Positions 22,980 through 34,960 are shown, counted from the stretch's first letter. The stretch: 64,000 bases of DNA from Rhabditophanes sp. KR3021 (GCA_963281155.1 CAUJLY010000004.1:6262001-6326000); one strand, 5' to 3'. Program-made: numbers and translations. The notes: generated by a model from the sequence alone, not told the origin.

Positions 22980-25900
22980 TTAGAAGAAATTATTTTGACC
23001 TCCGTGATCTAGGAAATCATCTAATTCTTCTTGCTGTCTGTGAGATATTGTAGACTCAATCAGGGTTTCTTTTCTGGAAGTATTCATAGCACTCTCATGG
23101 AAAGGATCATTGTGTGTAGATGGGAGTACGGATACTGAGGATACATGAGTTGGGTTCGCGGAAGACATTGTATGAACAATCAGAGGCTGGTGAATTTGTT
23201 TTTTGATTATATTTTCTACAATATTTTCTTCTTTTTGAGCTTGTGAGATATCCTTAGCAGATGGCTTAGAGACATGGGCTCGTTTGACGGCTTGAGCTGA
23301 GTACATAATTGTATGGTTTTCCTTTAGCAACTGCGGATCAACTTCGTAAGACATATCAATATCTGTCGGCTGCATTATTTTCCTTAATTCCTTTACTGAA
23401 ATGTCTTCAAATGGTAAGACGGCTACAAGGAAATCCTTTATCACTTCACAAATAACCAAGTTAACGGCCGATTGTGTTACTCTTTCTCTAAGTAGAGTAG
23501 TAGTACTGACCCTTAAATTGGGATCGGCATTTCCGATGATAACAAGACCTGTCTCACAAGTCATAACTCTTCGAATTGCGTTAAAGAATTTCAAATCAAA
23601 CATTGTTGATGATTCCCCGACGACGTATAATTGTGGACAATACAATAAGACCATTTCATCTTCCACATCGCCTCTGTATCCGTCACCTGTCTTGTTAGTG
23701 TATGCTAAATTGATGCAAGCTGTTACTCCACCTGTTTCGGCAAGAACCTGTAATTAAATTTGGTTATTTTTCAATATTAAAATTTGGTTCTTGGACGGGT
23801 TTTTAAAATATCCAAATTTCAAATTTTTAGTATAAATAGATCACTTTTTACTAAATCTGTTTATCCACAGCTGACTCTTAATAATTTATAGGATGATTTA
23901 TTTTGTTCCTTTTGAAGGTGAAGAATTAGATAATAGTGTCTATGCTTTTGAAAATTTACCACCCATTGAATCTGTATACGTGGATCAATCTCTTGCTTTT
24001 AGTAGTCTATCTCAAATTTCTACCCTTACTGGCGAACAAATCTTTTCTGTGGAATCTGATAATTCTGTGAAATGTGACAAACAACAAATTGTTTCTTTAT
24101 CCAAGGCCAGGCTTGTGGATTTGGCAAGTTTTTAATGTTACTCATTAATAAGTCATTTTTAGACAGTTTATCAAAATGTTCCCATCCAGGAAATTACTTG
24201 TCTCGCTCCTTCCTGGAAAGGATGGTCTGCTTTGGCCAAAATGATCCAAAAGAATAAACCTCACAACGTAATTAAACTATCCCGAAAAACCGAACTTGAT
24301 CGCCAACAAAAGATGTCTCTAGAAGACAGACTTAACTTCATACCGTTCCAGCCTAAACAAGTTGCCTACTTGTAACCTGATTAATTTGATATAGATATTT
24401 GGGTTAATAAATATTTAATATACTTTTTATAACTTACTCTACTAATTATTGCATTTGTAACATCCCATCCGACACAGACAATGTGATCATCTGGTCTTTC
24501 CTCAATTAAAGCTACTAGTTCTCTTCTTACTAATTCAGTGCAATGCTCCATTAACTCTGCCACGGACACGGGTTCTTGAGTTTCAAATGACAAGCTGACA
24601 AATTTGGTTGTAACGACGAGGCCTGGTACAAATGTTTCCATTAAATCTTGATAGGCGACTGTGCTAGGGCAGTAGTCTCGAGTGCTGATATTTGGTAATA
24701 CTACCAAGAAGGCCACATTGTTTAGTTTGTGAGGCATATTATCTTTGGCATCTTTGAGCCAGGGATCAACTGCTTTTACATTTATGAAATCCTTGACACA
24801 TCTATTAATTTCGACTTCTCTTGTTAAGACGTTGTCTTCTTCAACGATATCTTTGACAATGTCAGTAACTTTATAACCATACGTCTTGGCGACCCGCAAT
24901 ATATTCATGTAAGCTCCGAGGAAGTCATCTGGAAGGTACTTGACTAACCAATTATGGATATTTTGGGCATCTTCGCGTGTTCTAGTTGTGTAAGCAGCAA
25001 TATGTCTCATCAAAAAGTCGGCATGCTTGCGGGAGAAAACGTGAAATGTAGAGGCGGAATTGTCCATTCCAAGATAAGTATACTCACTCATGAGTTGATC
25101 TTTGATAACCTGCAACACCTTGGATGTTTTGTGTTTATCAAGTGCTGAGGCTGTGTCTTCTTGAAGTCTTGTATCCATGTTAAGTGTATTGACTGTTTCG
25201 TCATAACAACCATACTTCCTCTCGATTTGTCGGATGTCTCTGGCAACCTCCGACCCTGGCAATTCCTTGACAACGGCATCTCTGGTTTCGATTTCAAGCA
25301 GAAGACTGTTCAAGTCATCAACGACACAAACTTCTTCATCTGAATTACTTCTTATAACCTTGTCCTTAGCTTTGTCGATCGTCAAGATGGAAACATTGTA
25401 GTTGCCGAAGAAAAATGCATTTGCCAATTCATAAGCAATGAAAGCAGATCTCAATGGTAACCTAGATTCTCTTAACTTAAACCTTTGTTCCATCGAGAAG
25501 GCATCTCTGATAGCTTTGTTGTTCTTTAAATGGATTTTGTATCTATTAAAAACAATTTTCAATTTCTTGATCTTCCTAGGTTCTGGAGTAGGAATGACTT
25601 GTGATGTTGAGGGAACAGTTGCCTTCACAACTTCCTGCTCGTCCTCTGATACTTCTTCTGAACTAGACTCGACAACTGGTTTAGGTCCTGGTAAATTGTA
25701 TTTCCCAGCAAATTTGCGGGCAGTGGCGTGATGCTTAGGCAACTCATATGTTGCATCTGCGACTTTGGCTTGTTGTTCAGAATTCTTGTCATCCAAGAAA
25801 AGACAATCATTGTACCTTTCTTTTAGGTAGAGATTTCTGTTTCTAACAACTCTGCCTGAATGCGTCACGAACAAGGAGTCTAATGAATTTTGCTCGGGAT

Positions 25901-26942
25901 CTTCGGAAGAATCGTGATCCCCTAATAATCTTTTGGTATACTTTAAATTCATTCCAGCGAGGAGGGAACCTTTTGGAGCTGCTTTGGCGACAGCTTGCCT
26001 TTGTTGTTTTTGATCTTTTTCCATCTTTTTCCTAGCAGCTTCTTGTTTCTTCATTTCAGTCTTTTCTCTTTTTTCGCGTTCCTTTTCCAAGATGGCACGA
26101 ATAGATTGTTCCGCCTTGAGAGCTTGAGACATTTTGATGGCATCTATTTTGGCAATAATGGACTCACTGCTTCCGAAATCAAGCTTCCCAACGACATCAG
26201 ATTTTTGGAAAATATCGTAATCAGCCGTCTTCAACATGTCTAAAATACGAGAATCTTTGACAGTAGTAGGTTCTTCTTTAGGAGGCGAGGCAGCTGGCTC
26301 CTGGACATTTTCTTCTATTTCCATTGCCTCTTCTTTATTAACTGCGGGCTCATCATCTACTACAGGAGAAATAAGAATTGGAGGGGGTGGCGGTGGAGGA
26401 ATTTCAAAAGGAATAGTAAAGGATTCACTTTCAGAAATATAAGTTGAGGTAGTTCTTCTTTTAGATGAAGCTTTTTTAGAGGCAATCTTTGGGTGCATTT
26501 CTTCGTTGGTGAAAAGTTTGGGAATTTTGATCCGCTTTCCACGTCCTAATTGACTGCTAGAACATTGAGATGCTTCTTCTTCAGTGTGAGATTCTGCAAT
26601 TCCCAATATTAGCTTTGCGATTTTACTCTTCTTGCCACGGCCTGAAGAATTTTGAGATGATGAGGCTTGAGATAAACTTTCCTCTTGCTGAGACATTTCT
26701 TCGGTGGCCTTTGAAATAGTGCTTTTTCTACTGCGTCTAGAACGACTAGGACTTTCTAGAGATGTTAAATCGTCTTCTGTTGTTAGCACTTCCTCAGCTG
26801 GCACTGCTTTAGATGGTTTACTTCTTTTTCCACGTCTTGAATCATTTAGATTAGGTTGAGGCAATACTATATCTGGTAATACTTTGGGAATCTTTATTCT
26901 TTTACCTCTTCCTAATTCATTTTGAGGTAAGTCGTCCACCAT
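22980..26942 (-). CDS. KANSL3: KANSL3-like NSL-complex subunit (pseudo alpha/beta-hydrolase)
   Basis: Two exons (26942-24438, 23747-22980) join in frame to 1090 residues. The second half resembles the alpha/beta-hydrolase-like domain of KAT8 regulatory NSL complex subunit 3 (fly Rcd1). It has VCVGWDVTNAIISRV at the nucleophile-elbow position, then VTACINLAYT..GDGYRGDVEDEMV, LYVVGESS, GLVIIGNADPNLRVS and LTQSAVNLVICEVIKDFL. The elbow has no serine, so it should not be catalytic, as in known KANSL3. The first ~150 residues carry four copies of a basic GRGKR[IS]K[IP].K motif (about 11-20, 36-45, 101-110, 133-142) between Ser/Glu-rich spacers. A Pro stretch and a Glu/Lys coiled-coil (about 300-360) follow. 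The predicted role is scaffold in a MOF histone acetyltransferase complex at promoters. The 690-nt intron hosts a gene on the opposite strand. The family call is by motif recall. Confidence 0.75.
23893..24375 (+). CDS. Nested two-exon gene of unknown function inside the KANSL3 intron
   Basis: Exon 1 (23893-24123) runs from ATG through 77 codons to GATTTG, followed by GCAAGT. Exon 2 (24163-24375) follows TTTTTAG and encodes TVYQNVPIQEITCLAPSW.. to ..RLNFIPFQPKQVAYL and a stop, for 147 residues in total. Joining uses a 39-nt GC-AG intron with an otherwise perfect donor. A weaker GT donor (GTGGAT, 9 nt earlier) would also keep frame. An AATAAA lies at about 24411, still inside the host intron. 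The protein is soluble and mixed-charge, with an acidic start and a basic middle (IKLSRKTELDRQQK). I do not recognise the family. The whole gene lies antisense within the 690-nt intron of the KANSL3-like gene. Confidence 0.72.
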
Positions 26943-27101
26943 TATTAATAACTAAAAGATGATTACATTAAATGAACACTAAGTAAATTAAATATATTGA
27001 ATGGAAAGTTAACCATTTTAAAAGCGACAAGTAATCAAAAACCTATTATTTATTACACTAGAATTGGCGAAATAATCCATGGATATCCCACAAAATCAAA
27101 A

Positions 27102-27752
27102 TCATGAGTCCAAGGACTTCCAATTTTCATTTTTAGAAATAAACTTCTTAAATCTACTCGTACTATTTTCAATTTCTTGGACCGACGCATATCTATCACC
27201 TTCTTTAACTTTATTGACTAGCAACGGGGAGGTATAGACCTTTAGGAAGTGTTCATGAACTGCAGCATAAATTAAACCGATATTCATTCCATCAACAGCT
27301 CCTTGGAATCTCTTCCAATACCATCCAACAAAACCCATGACTAGGGCACTCCTATCTTGAACCAGACAGTCATTGTCACATCTAACTTTATAGCAAAAGT
27401 CCTTGGCATCCATCGTTGACATTCCTGTAGCCTTTACGTAGGCAAATGTAGCCAGCGGACCTAAAGCAATACCAGCTAGTAAAAATCTACCCTGTAACTT
27501 TCTACACTTGTTCCTTATAATCTTGTATGTGTTTGAAGTCATCGTTTCATTGGTCACTTTGTTCTTTAAATAAATTCTATAGATAGGGTGAGCAACCAAA
27601 CCACCAATAATCGATCCTAACTCGGCACATTTAAATGTTCCATAGACAGTCATCTCAGTGTAAGGCGCCGGTATTTTACCTAGATTTTCAGGAGTCGCAT
27701 GCTGCGAAAAAAATTGACTGAAGTTGTAGAACCATTCGTCTAGGCCTAGCAT
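27102..27752 (-). CDS. DUF1757-like small protein
   Basis: A single exon of 216 codons starts at ATG 27752, a short distance downstream of the end of the KANSL3-like gene start region (divergence gap about 160 nt from 26942). It has a YGTFKCAELGSIIGGLVAHP segment, a Gly/Ala-rich hydrophobic stretch (RFLLAGIALGPLATFAYV), YKVRCDNDCLVQDRSALVMGFVGWYWKRFQGAVDGMNIG and an amphipathic end. The R-D-N-x-x-x-Q-D-R and WKRFQGAVDG pattern is what I recall of the DUF1757 family found in nematodes. The glycine-rich hydrophobic helices suggest a membrane protein, possibly in mitochondria. That is inference. Its function is not known to me. Confidence 0.65.
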   Translation of the reverse strand: MLGLDEWFYNFSQFFSQHATPENLGKIPAPYTEMTVYGTFKCAELGSIIGGLVAHPIYRIYLKNKVTNETMTSNTYKIIRNKCRKLQGRFLLAGIALGPLATFAYVKATGMSTMDAKDFCYKVRCDNDCLVQDRSALVMGFVGWYWKRFQGAVDGMNIGLIYAAVHEHFLKVYTSPLLVNKVKEGDRYASVQEIENSTSRFKKFISKNENWKSLDS

Positions 27753-27925
27753 ATTATATATCTAAATACATGATCACATCACATAAAAAACCAAATAATT
27801 TGAAAAAGATACTTAATCTCGTTGCAACGAAGTATTAACAAAAATAGTTTAACAACAACTTAGTATATTAAAATCAACAATTATAAAGGCAACAAATAAA
27901 AGTTTAACAAACAATAACAACTTTT

Positions 27926-30900
27926 CTATCTTTTTCCCATAGCTTTACGTAACTTAGCTTGTTCGGCCTTTGACAAACGACGGCAAATATTCTTCTTGGT
28001 AGCTTTGGATTTGGAAGCTTTGCGTTCTTCAATATCTTTCTGGACTTTGGAGAACTTAGCAGCTTTGACCTTTTGTCTTTCCTCTTCTTTTTTAAGATTT
28101 TCGGCATGAGCAAGTCTGACAGCTCTCATCAAATTGTCAACCTTTTGCTCACCAGCATCTAACTCGATAGCTGTGTGCTTCTTAATCAAGGCTGGTCTTA
28201 AATCTCTGACCTTTTCATCTAACTTAGGCTTCAACTTGTACGGCAAAGCTCTTTGCAATTCTTTGGCAATAACCAAATCTTGCTTAACAAACTCATTACG
28301 ACGTTTAACAGGCTTGTAATGAGAATTCTCGTTTTGCACGATCGAAATTTGTTCCTCATGCCTAATTCTACCGACTGTCTTCATACCAGTCCATTTAATC
28401 TCAGGATCTAGTAGTTTGTCTGTGATAGGAGCGTAGAACTTAGGAATTGGCACTGTAATCCAAGATCTGAGGAAAACAATATCCGACTTGGCAATCATAT
28501 CTTCAAAGGTAGCCCTGAAAGCACCTTCTGGAGAAGACAAGGCTTTTTTAATTTGACCTCTGATTCCTGAAACTGTCCGAATTGCAGCACCCTCAAATTT
28601 AGCAACTTCCAATTTACTGTTGAACATTCCTTTGATAAAGGCAGTTTTCTTGAAAATTTCATGAGGGTATCCCACAATCTTCAGTTTCTTGACAACTTCA
28701 GGTGACTTGTCGTTAGTCAAGACAACTCCAGTGGCAGCAATTCGGAAACCTTTCTTATCTTCATCCAAAGATTGGATGGCCAAGAAGCCACTGTTCTGAG
28801 GAACAATCGGAGCCCAGAAGTGACCATGGCAGAACATAAATTGAGGAGTATATTTCAAAAATCTACTTCTCATGTTGTGGTCTTGAACTGTGTAAACAGC
28901 AATGGTTTGGAATCGTCTCCATCCACAGGAAATAATCAACGGGTCTCGAGACTTCAAGATTCTATCATACCATCTGTGTCTCTTCATTCTGACGTCAAGG
29001 TAGCCTGGATTTTGCTCTCCTGGCAACAAACCTCCAATGATGTATGGTTTGTTGGCATTGAACTTGTCCACAAATTCACAAGGAATTGCTTCAAACTCGA
29101 TTCGGACGTACTTGCCAGCTCTGAAACCTTCCAATTTCTCCCTCGTTGGCTCATCCATCCCATCAAAGATTGTTTTGTTGAGGATAGCTTGGACATTTAA
29201 CTCTTCCTTCAAGTTATTGAACGCTTCGTTGTTTTCATCGTACTCAGCATTAAATTTAGATTTGAGCTTTTCTTTTTTCAAGGCAACTTTCTCGCGATGA
29301 TCCTTTCTTATGTCCTTGACAAATCCTGGTACGTTTGGCTTTTCTTCATCTTCACTTGAGGCTTCCTCGTCTCCACTCATGTCCTCGTCATCATCAAAGT
29401 GCCCGTCTTCGTCAAACTCATCTTCTCCATCACTGTCATCGGCGAAAGCATCATCGTCTTTATCGTGCTTGCCGGTAATGAATAAATCCTTGATACTTTC
29501 CCTAACTTCAGCGTCATCCCAGTTTCTAGTCTTCAGAAAGGTTGAGAATAAGGAAGTACTAGAACAAGGAGTATTATAACAAAAACCATCCTCCAAATGT
29601 TCCACAGAGAAGTTGCTCTTTTCCTTTTCATGCTTCAAAACAGTGAATAGACCTCCTAAGAAATCGCCATTTCTGCCACCTGACTCGTCTTCGGAGTGTT
29701 CTTCCTCAATTGAAGCTGGATTGTAAACGAGTTTGCCCCAGTTGATCTTCAATTTCTTGGGATTGTAAAGAGAATTGGCTTTGGAAGCAAGATCAGACCA
29801 ATCATTTCCTTTTTTGGGAGCCATTAAATTGAATCCAGCGGTAAGTTTTGTTTTCTTGGCTATTGGCTCGCCATCATCTTCGCTTTCATCGGACCCATAG
29901 TCTAGTTTTTCCTCAGTTTCGGAGTCATTTTCAAATCCAAATCTGTCTTCTGACATCTCCTCATCTTCCACCTCCTCGTCAGAATCATCTTCGATTTCTT
30001 CGTCCTCATCCTCAGAACCTTCCATTGCTTCATCATCACTATTGAATTCAACAACGTTGGAAGACTTTCCCAACAATCTCATATCAGCATTGGCAACCTT
30101 TTCATTGACGGTTTGCTTCAGTTTCTCCATACCGCCAACTAACTCGTCCTTGCTCCCTTCCATAAACTGCTTCCCGTAAGAATGTTCAATGTAGACGGCG
30201 TCTTTGTCATAGACAATCCCACCTAACCCCGAAAAAGGAGCATAAACCTGGAAAATGGATCATTAGTATAATGTAAATTTTTGATGGTATTTCTAGATAA
30301 ATTTAAATAAAATGTTGTTTTAAGAGGAAATTAATCGAAAGCGTGCTTGCTCGATATCTAAATTAACTTAATGTTTTGGAATACACATTTTACTTTCTTC
30401 GATTTGAGAAGTAATTATGAGGCGGAAAAATGATGCTTCCGATGGCGATGAACCCTCTAAGAATATTAACAACTCTGATAGAAGTGCCACAGAAAAGCAA
30501 AAAGTTGTTGGAGAAGATCAGTTTCCAACTATAAAACATAATCATCAATGTTGCAGTCGTGTAAGTGCTTAGTCATGAGTATCTACAAATGGACTAGCTG
30601 AACTCAGTCTTGAAAAACAATATTTGTTGACAATTGATGATGTTAAAAAAGAGTTAAATGAAAAAATATGGACATCTTAAAAAATAAGAGGCAAATCGCA
30701 GAATTGTATCAACATGAATGGACTAGTAATCAAGATATTGCTCGAAAGTATGCTGTATATCAAACCTCCAAAATAGTTTGCCATACATCGATGCATAAGG
30801 ACAATCTAACAATGTGGTGCAAAAAAAATGTCCTGAAATTATAAGCCGAGTCTCAGAGATTGTCTTAAGAAGATCCTTCAATCTTTGAAGCATATCACTC

Positions 30901-32049
30901 AATAATATTTGCCTACTTGTACTCTTTTTTAACAAATGTTTTGATATTGTTTTTGAATTTTCTTAAATTACCTAAAATAAAATATAATTAGATAAAGCTA
31001 AAAATAAAACACGATACCATTCTCTCTCGGTCATTCAAAGTTCTCTTGGTTTTAACTTTATCTGGCAATGGGCAAGGATCGGGCAACGTACAAATTTCCT
31101 TAATCTTCAAATCTCCTACTCCGGCAATGTGGACGTCATTAGAAGGTTTCAGGCACGATCCACGAATATATCCGTACAGCGACACCGTTCTATCGCACTT
31201 CGCATCCTTTCTTAAATCATCTTGAGGAGTAAGGTCTTCGAATCTATCTACCAACATATAAGGATGATTTTGTCTCCAAATAATGGGTCTAAACTTGACG
31301 ACCGAAATAATACGAGCTAAATTTTTGATCTCTGCAGTCAAGTATTGTTCTCTCTTGATTCCAGACATATGGAACAACTTGGCACCATTGTAGATTTCGG
31401 TCCAAAAACGATGCTTTAACAATTTCTTTTGTTTCCTCATTTCAGCAGGTTTTTTGATCAAATCCAAATGAGTTAAAACGCCCAGAATTTTGGGCATCCC
31501 ATGAATTTGGCAAATGTTGATAAATTCGAATATCTCCATCTCCATTCCAAAGTGAGCATCAATCATCAGTAGAACCAAGTCAGCAACTTTGGCAGCATCT
31601 ATCATTGAGTTGACGTCATTTTCGACCTCGATGAAAGTTACTCTGCGAGTTTTCCCGGTCACGAGCGAAATGGGTCCTTTTAGGCTGGTTACATTAGTGT
31701 GGAGGTAATGCTTTACAAGTCCCTTGAGTAAAGTAGTTTTGCCAACTTTGGATGGCCCAGCAATAGCTACAATGATCGGTGGTGGCTCGATAGGAGTAGT
31801 GTCAATAACAGCGATGTGTTTCTTCTTTTCACTGATATTAGCAGATCTTTTAATAGCTGCCTTTGCCTTACGAACACCTTGGAAAGTGAAAGCTTTAGCA
31901 TTGTTTCCTTTATTTGTCTTTTCAGCACTCTTAGCAAGTTTTGTTGCTTTTCCACCCTTTGTGTGTTCTAAAAACAATTAATAAATAATATATCGACTTT
32001 AAAACTTACTTTGATGTTTCTTTTGCGCTTTTGGCAATAAATCATCCAT
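27926..32049 (-). CDS. BMS1: Ribosome biogenesis GTPase BMS1
   Basis: Three exons (32049-32010, 31967-31018, 30247-27926) encode 1103 residues. The N-terminal GTPase domain has the P-loop [13 protein letters not shown] and the typical [41 protein letters not shown] block. The middle is very acidic (many DEDEE runs). The C-terminal BMS1/TSR1 domain has [45 protein letters not shown] and a basic tail. BMS1 is the U3-snoRNP-associated GTPase that delivers RCL1 to the SSU processome in the nucleolus. Vertebrate BMS1 is about 1280 residues and the worm orthologue about 1050, so the length is normal. Intron 1 is 42 nt. Intron 2 is 770 nt, with coding-like relics on the opposite strand. Confidence 0.95.
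30417..30844 (+). pseudogene. Coding-like relics in BMS1 intron 2, including an HTH (pogo/CENP-B-like) fragment
   Basis: On the plus strand within the BMS1 intron an ATG at 30417 opens 48 polar codons ending in CGT/GTAAGT (donor-like, 30561). A Leu/Lys-rich piece follows ([20 protein letters not shown]). Next, from an ATG at 30669, there are about 58 codons with [21 protein letters not shown], which looks like a helix-turn-helix of the kind in pogo/Tigger or CENP-B N-terminal domains. The parts lie in different frames and cannot be joined by a simple intron, so I read this as decayed transposon or nested-gene material. Confidence 0.4.
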
Positions 32050-32369
32050 CTTCGATTCCCGAAAACAGCCAATTATCCGATTTTGAAAGCGGCTTAAGCA
32101 AATACAAAATCAAATTAAAACGATACACCTTATTCCAAAGCATTTCGAAGACCTGGTCCGACTATCTTGTCAAGAGTTGTGGTGTCGTAGTGTGACACCA
32201 AAAATAAAAATTGTCTAATCGCACGATATCAAAATAAAATACAACATACATACATACCGATTTGTGGTGTATGTGTGGTAACTAGTTGCCTTGAGGAGGC
32301 CTGTAAACAAAATTAAAGATCGTCCAACTATACCTTTAGATGATTTGGTAGATATTATAATTTTTGATA

Positions 32370-33157
32370 ATGAATAATGAACATGGAGAAGATGGTGGTG
32401 TTATGAATTTGGCTGAAAGTGAGGTTAGTTTCTTATTTTCATATTGCAATTTTTGTATTTAATTATGTTTTTTTAATTTTAGAGAAGCAGTCCATTAAGT
32501 ACTAGTAGCCATAATAATATTATAGATCAATTAACAGACAACATCAGTCAAAGAAATTCCGATAAGGAAAATGATCTAGCGGAAAATAATAATCAAAGAG
32601 ATTCCGACAAGGAAAACGAAGATGGTTATGGGGACGATGAGGAAGAAGATGATGAGAGAAATGAAGAGTTCGTTCCTCTTAGTTTGGAGGATGAATTCGA
32701 TATAGATGATGGGTTGTTTGACGAGTATGGTTCTGAGGATCATTCAAACGATGGAGCGGAAGGAAGTAGTAAGACGCCGGCCGTAAATGCTCGAGCCGTT
32801 CATAATGCGTTAGAAAGAAGAAGACGGGACAATATAAAAGATATGTTTGGCTTGCTTAAATCAAAGATTCCTGATCTCAACTGCGACAAAACATCCTCCA
32901 GAACTCAAATTCTTAAAAGATGCATTGAATTGATAGATGAATCTAGCGATACAGTTAAGAAATTGAGGACAGAGTGTGAAATTCTTGAAAGAGAAAATCA
33001 GGGTCTTGAAGCTGAGTTGCGGGAACTGGTTAATGGGCTTGAATCTGATGAGTCAGAACATTCGCAGGATGAAGTTTCGGATTCAGGAGAATCAGATATT
33101 GATGAAAGTAGTGAAGATGAAAATAAACTAGAGGATACAGATTCTGAGTCGTCATGA
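32370..33157 (+). CDS. MAX: MAX-like bHLH-leucine zipper transcription factor
   Basis: Exon 1 (32370-32423) and exon 2 (32483-33157) give 242 residues. After an acidic N-terminus (about 1-115) comes a class-B bHLH at about 120-172: VHNALERRRRDNIKDMFGLLKSKIP with H125, E129 and R133, the residues that read CACGTG E-boxes. A heptad zipper follows (TVKKLRTECEILERENQGLEAELREL), then an acidic tail. The match to MAX is close in the basic region and helix 1. The usual partners are MYC/MXD-type bHLHZip proteins. The acidic N-terminal extension is longer than in vertebrate MAX (about 160 residues in total), and it contains an internal duplication (QRNSDKEN / QRDSDKEN). BMS1 starts 320 nt away on the other strand, so the promoters are divergent. 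Confidence 0.88.
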
Positions 33158-33861
33158 AATAATAATCGTTCCTAATACATAATCTATTCATCATAAATAT
33201 ACAAAATATACAAATATAAATAATTATTGTAACTAATTAAAAATTAATAATCTACATAACTTTATCATAAATAGCAACAATCTAAAAGTATATTTTGATA
33301 TGTTAAATTCTGACTTATGTAGAGTTTGCATCATCGTTTTGAGTGGTCTTTCGAAAGTATTTTTTTAACTCACTGATTATTTAAATGGCTTTGTATAAGA
33401 ATTATAAAATATATCTGTTTAATATGATTCAAAACGTTTATTTATTTATCTTTCTTATATCCTTCTTTCAATGACACTGTTTCTTACTGCATCAATAATA
33501 TTTAATTAAGTCGAACTTCATATCTGTTACTTTGCGACAAGTTTATCGTTTTTGATATTTGTGGACTTTCATAAACATAAATTAACTATCTTAAGCGGAA
33601 GATGTACAATCTATTATTATTGCTTTTTATGTCAGTGGATAAAATTAAAGAATGTTAGATGTGTATTGAATTTAGTTGCTCAAAGGTGATTTTCCATTAA
33701 TCACGGCATTGCCCTAATCGTAATACTCACAAACAAATCTAACCAACTATTTTATTAACATAATAAAAGTATAAAATTAACAATCAAATTAATAATAGTT
33801 TTACACGACGATTTTTGAGCTTGCATAATTAGCTTTTGGAAGCTTTATTTCAAATATAACA
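33158..33861. other. Intergenic
   Basis: About 700 AT-rich bases lie after the MAX-like gene. An AATAAA-type signal is not obvious near the stop, but ATAAATA strings are plentiful. No exon is supported. Confidence 0.5.
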
Positions 33862-34194
33862 AATGTTTATTGGAGTCTATCATTTGTTCTCCATTTGTCA
33901 GCTTTGATAGTTTGCAAAAGTATTGAATTGTTAAAAAGGAATTTTACGAGATTTGAACAAACACATGCTTCTAGTAGTAGTTTAGGCGATCCTACTCACT
34001 ATCAATTTGATAAATTGTATTGTGGAATGGAAAGCGTCAAGATTCCATTTCAAGAAAAAGTAATGCCAGCTTATAATGAGGGTCAAGTTAATGCTGCAAA
34101 GCCGCTTAGACTAAGAAATATGAATAAAAATGGCGAAGGAGATATCTTTAAGAGAAGACTACAAATCAAGAGCCAGGTGTCCAAGATAATATAA
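33862..34194 (+). CDS. Orphan small protein, start uncertain
   Basis: The frame is open from about 33862 to a stop at 34194. The protein-like part (SIELLKRNFTRFEQTHASSSS, then YCGMESVKIPFQEKVMPAYNEGQ, and a basic end IFKRRLQIKSQVSKII) has no ATG before 34024. The upstream sequence TTTGTCAG at 33893-33900 looks like a splice acceptor, so the first coding exon is either missing from view or the protein starts at the internal ATG (57 codons). An AATAAA-like AATAAAT follows the stop at about 34205. The family is unknown. Confidence 0.4.
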   Translation, partial: NVYWSLSFVLHLSALIVCKSIELLKRNFTRFEQTHASSSSLGDPTHYQFDKLYCGMESVKIPFQEKVMPAYNEGQVNAAKPLRLRNMNKNGEGDIFKRRLQIKSQVSKII

Positions 34195-34229
34195 TTAGTG
34201 TTGAATAAATTATTTTTAAAATGTTTTAT

Positions 34230-34637
34230 TTAGTAAGTGTTTTGAAGATAGAATACACACGATGTAGCTTGTTCTTTGAAAAATTTGTCGGTATCAAGCA
34301 ATTCATACTTTGCAGTTGTTCTAAAGTCAGTATCAAAAACCATTGCGTAGTATTTAAAATTGGGTAAGTTGATAAGTTGTCGAATGTCTCTTAAAGTTAT
34401 CGGGCCATCATTACTAACGTACAATTGTTTGATGTACGGAACAGGAAGTTGGTTAACATAGTATAAGAACTGAAAATACTTTTAAAATAAATAATAGATG
34501 TTTAAAACAACCTTAAAATTATAGCCACCAACTGAAACTTTGTCCTTTGAGTCATTCTTATCAATTACAACAAAACTATCATTATTTAATCTACCCATTG
34601 AGCAATTAATCTCATCAACAGTAGGATTAATAGACAT
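34230..34637 (-). CDS. Orphan two-exon protein
   Basis: Exon 1 (34637-34512) starts MSINPTVDEINCSMGRLNND. A 42-nt GT..AG intron separates it from exon 2 (34469-34230), and together they give 121 residues in frame. The sequence (PYIKQLYVSNDGPITLRDIR, then LINLPNFKYYAMVFDTDF) has the feel of the LRR-like, F-box-associated proteins of worm genomes. I cannot assign it. It is tail-to-tail with the orphan ending at 34194, only 35 nt apart. Confidence 0.6.
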
Positions 34638-34960
34638 TTTAGTTATTTAAATATTATGAGTATTTAAAATATCGAGCCAGCATAAACAACACAAATCTGT
34701 GGTATTGGTAATATTTGTGGTAATGTTTGTTGTAGTATTTGTTGTATTTACATTAACGATTGGAAGGAAGCATTTTAAAAACTATATCTTGTACCGAATA
34801 AAATCAACGCCCTGCCAAGCATGAGTAAACAGTAAATCTCAAGATGAAACTCGATTTTTACCAACTTTAATGAATGTTTCTTAGCAAATAAACATTAATT
34901 AGAAACTACTCAATCATATCAAACTTATGTTATTTTTAATTTCAGTGAAATCCAACGAAA

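Noticed and set aside
29310..29579. Ser-rich plus-strand frames across BMS1
   Set aside because: They are the antisense of the acidic Asp/Glu runs of BMS1, which always read as Ser/Leu-rich open frames.
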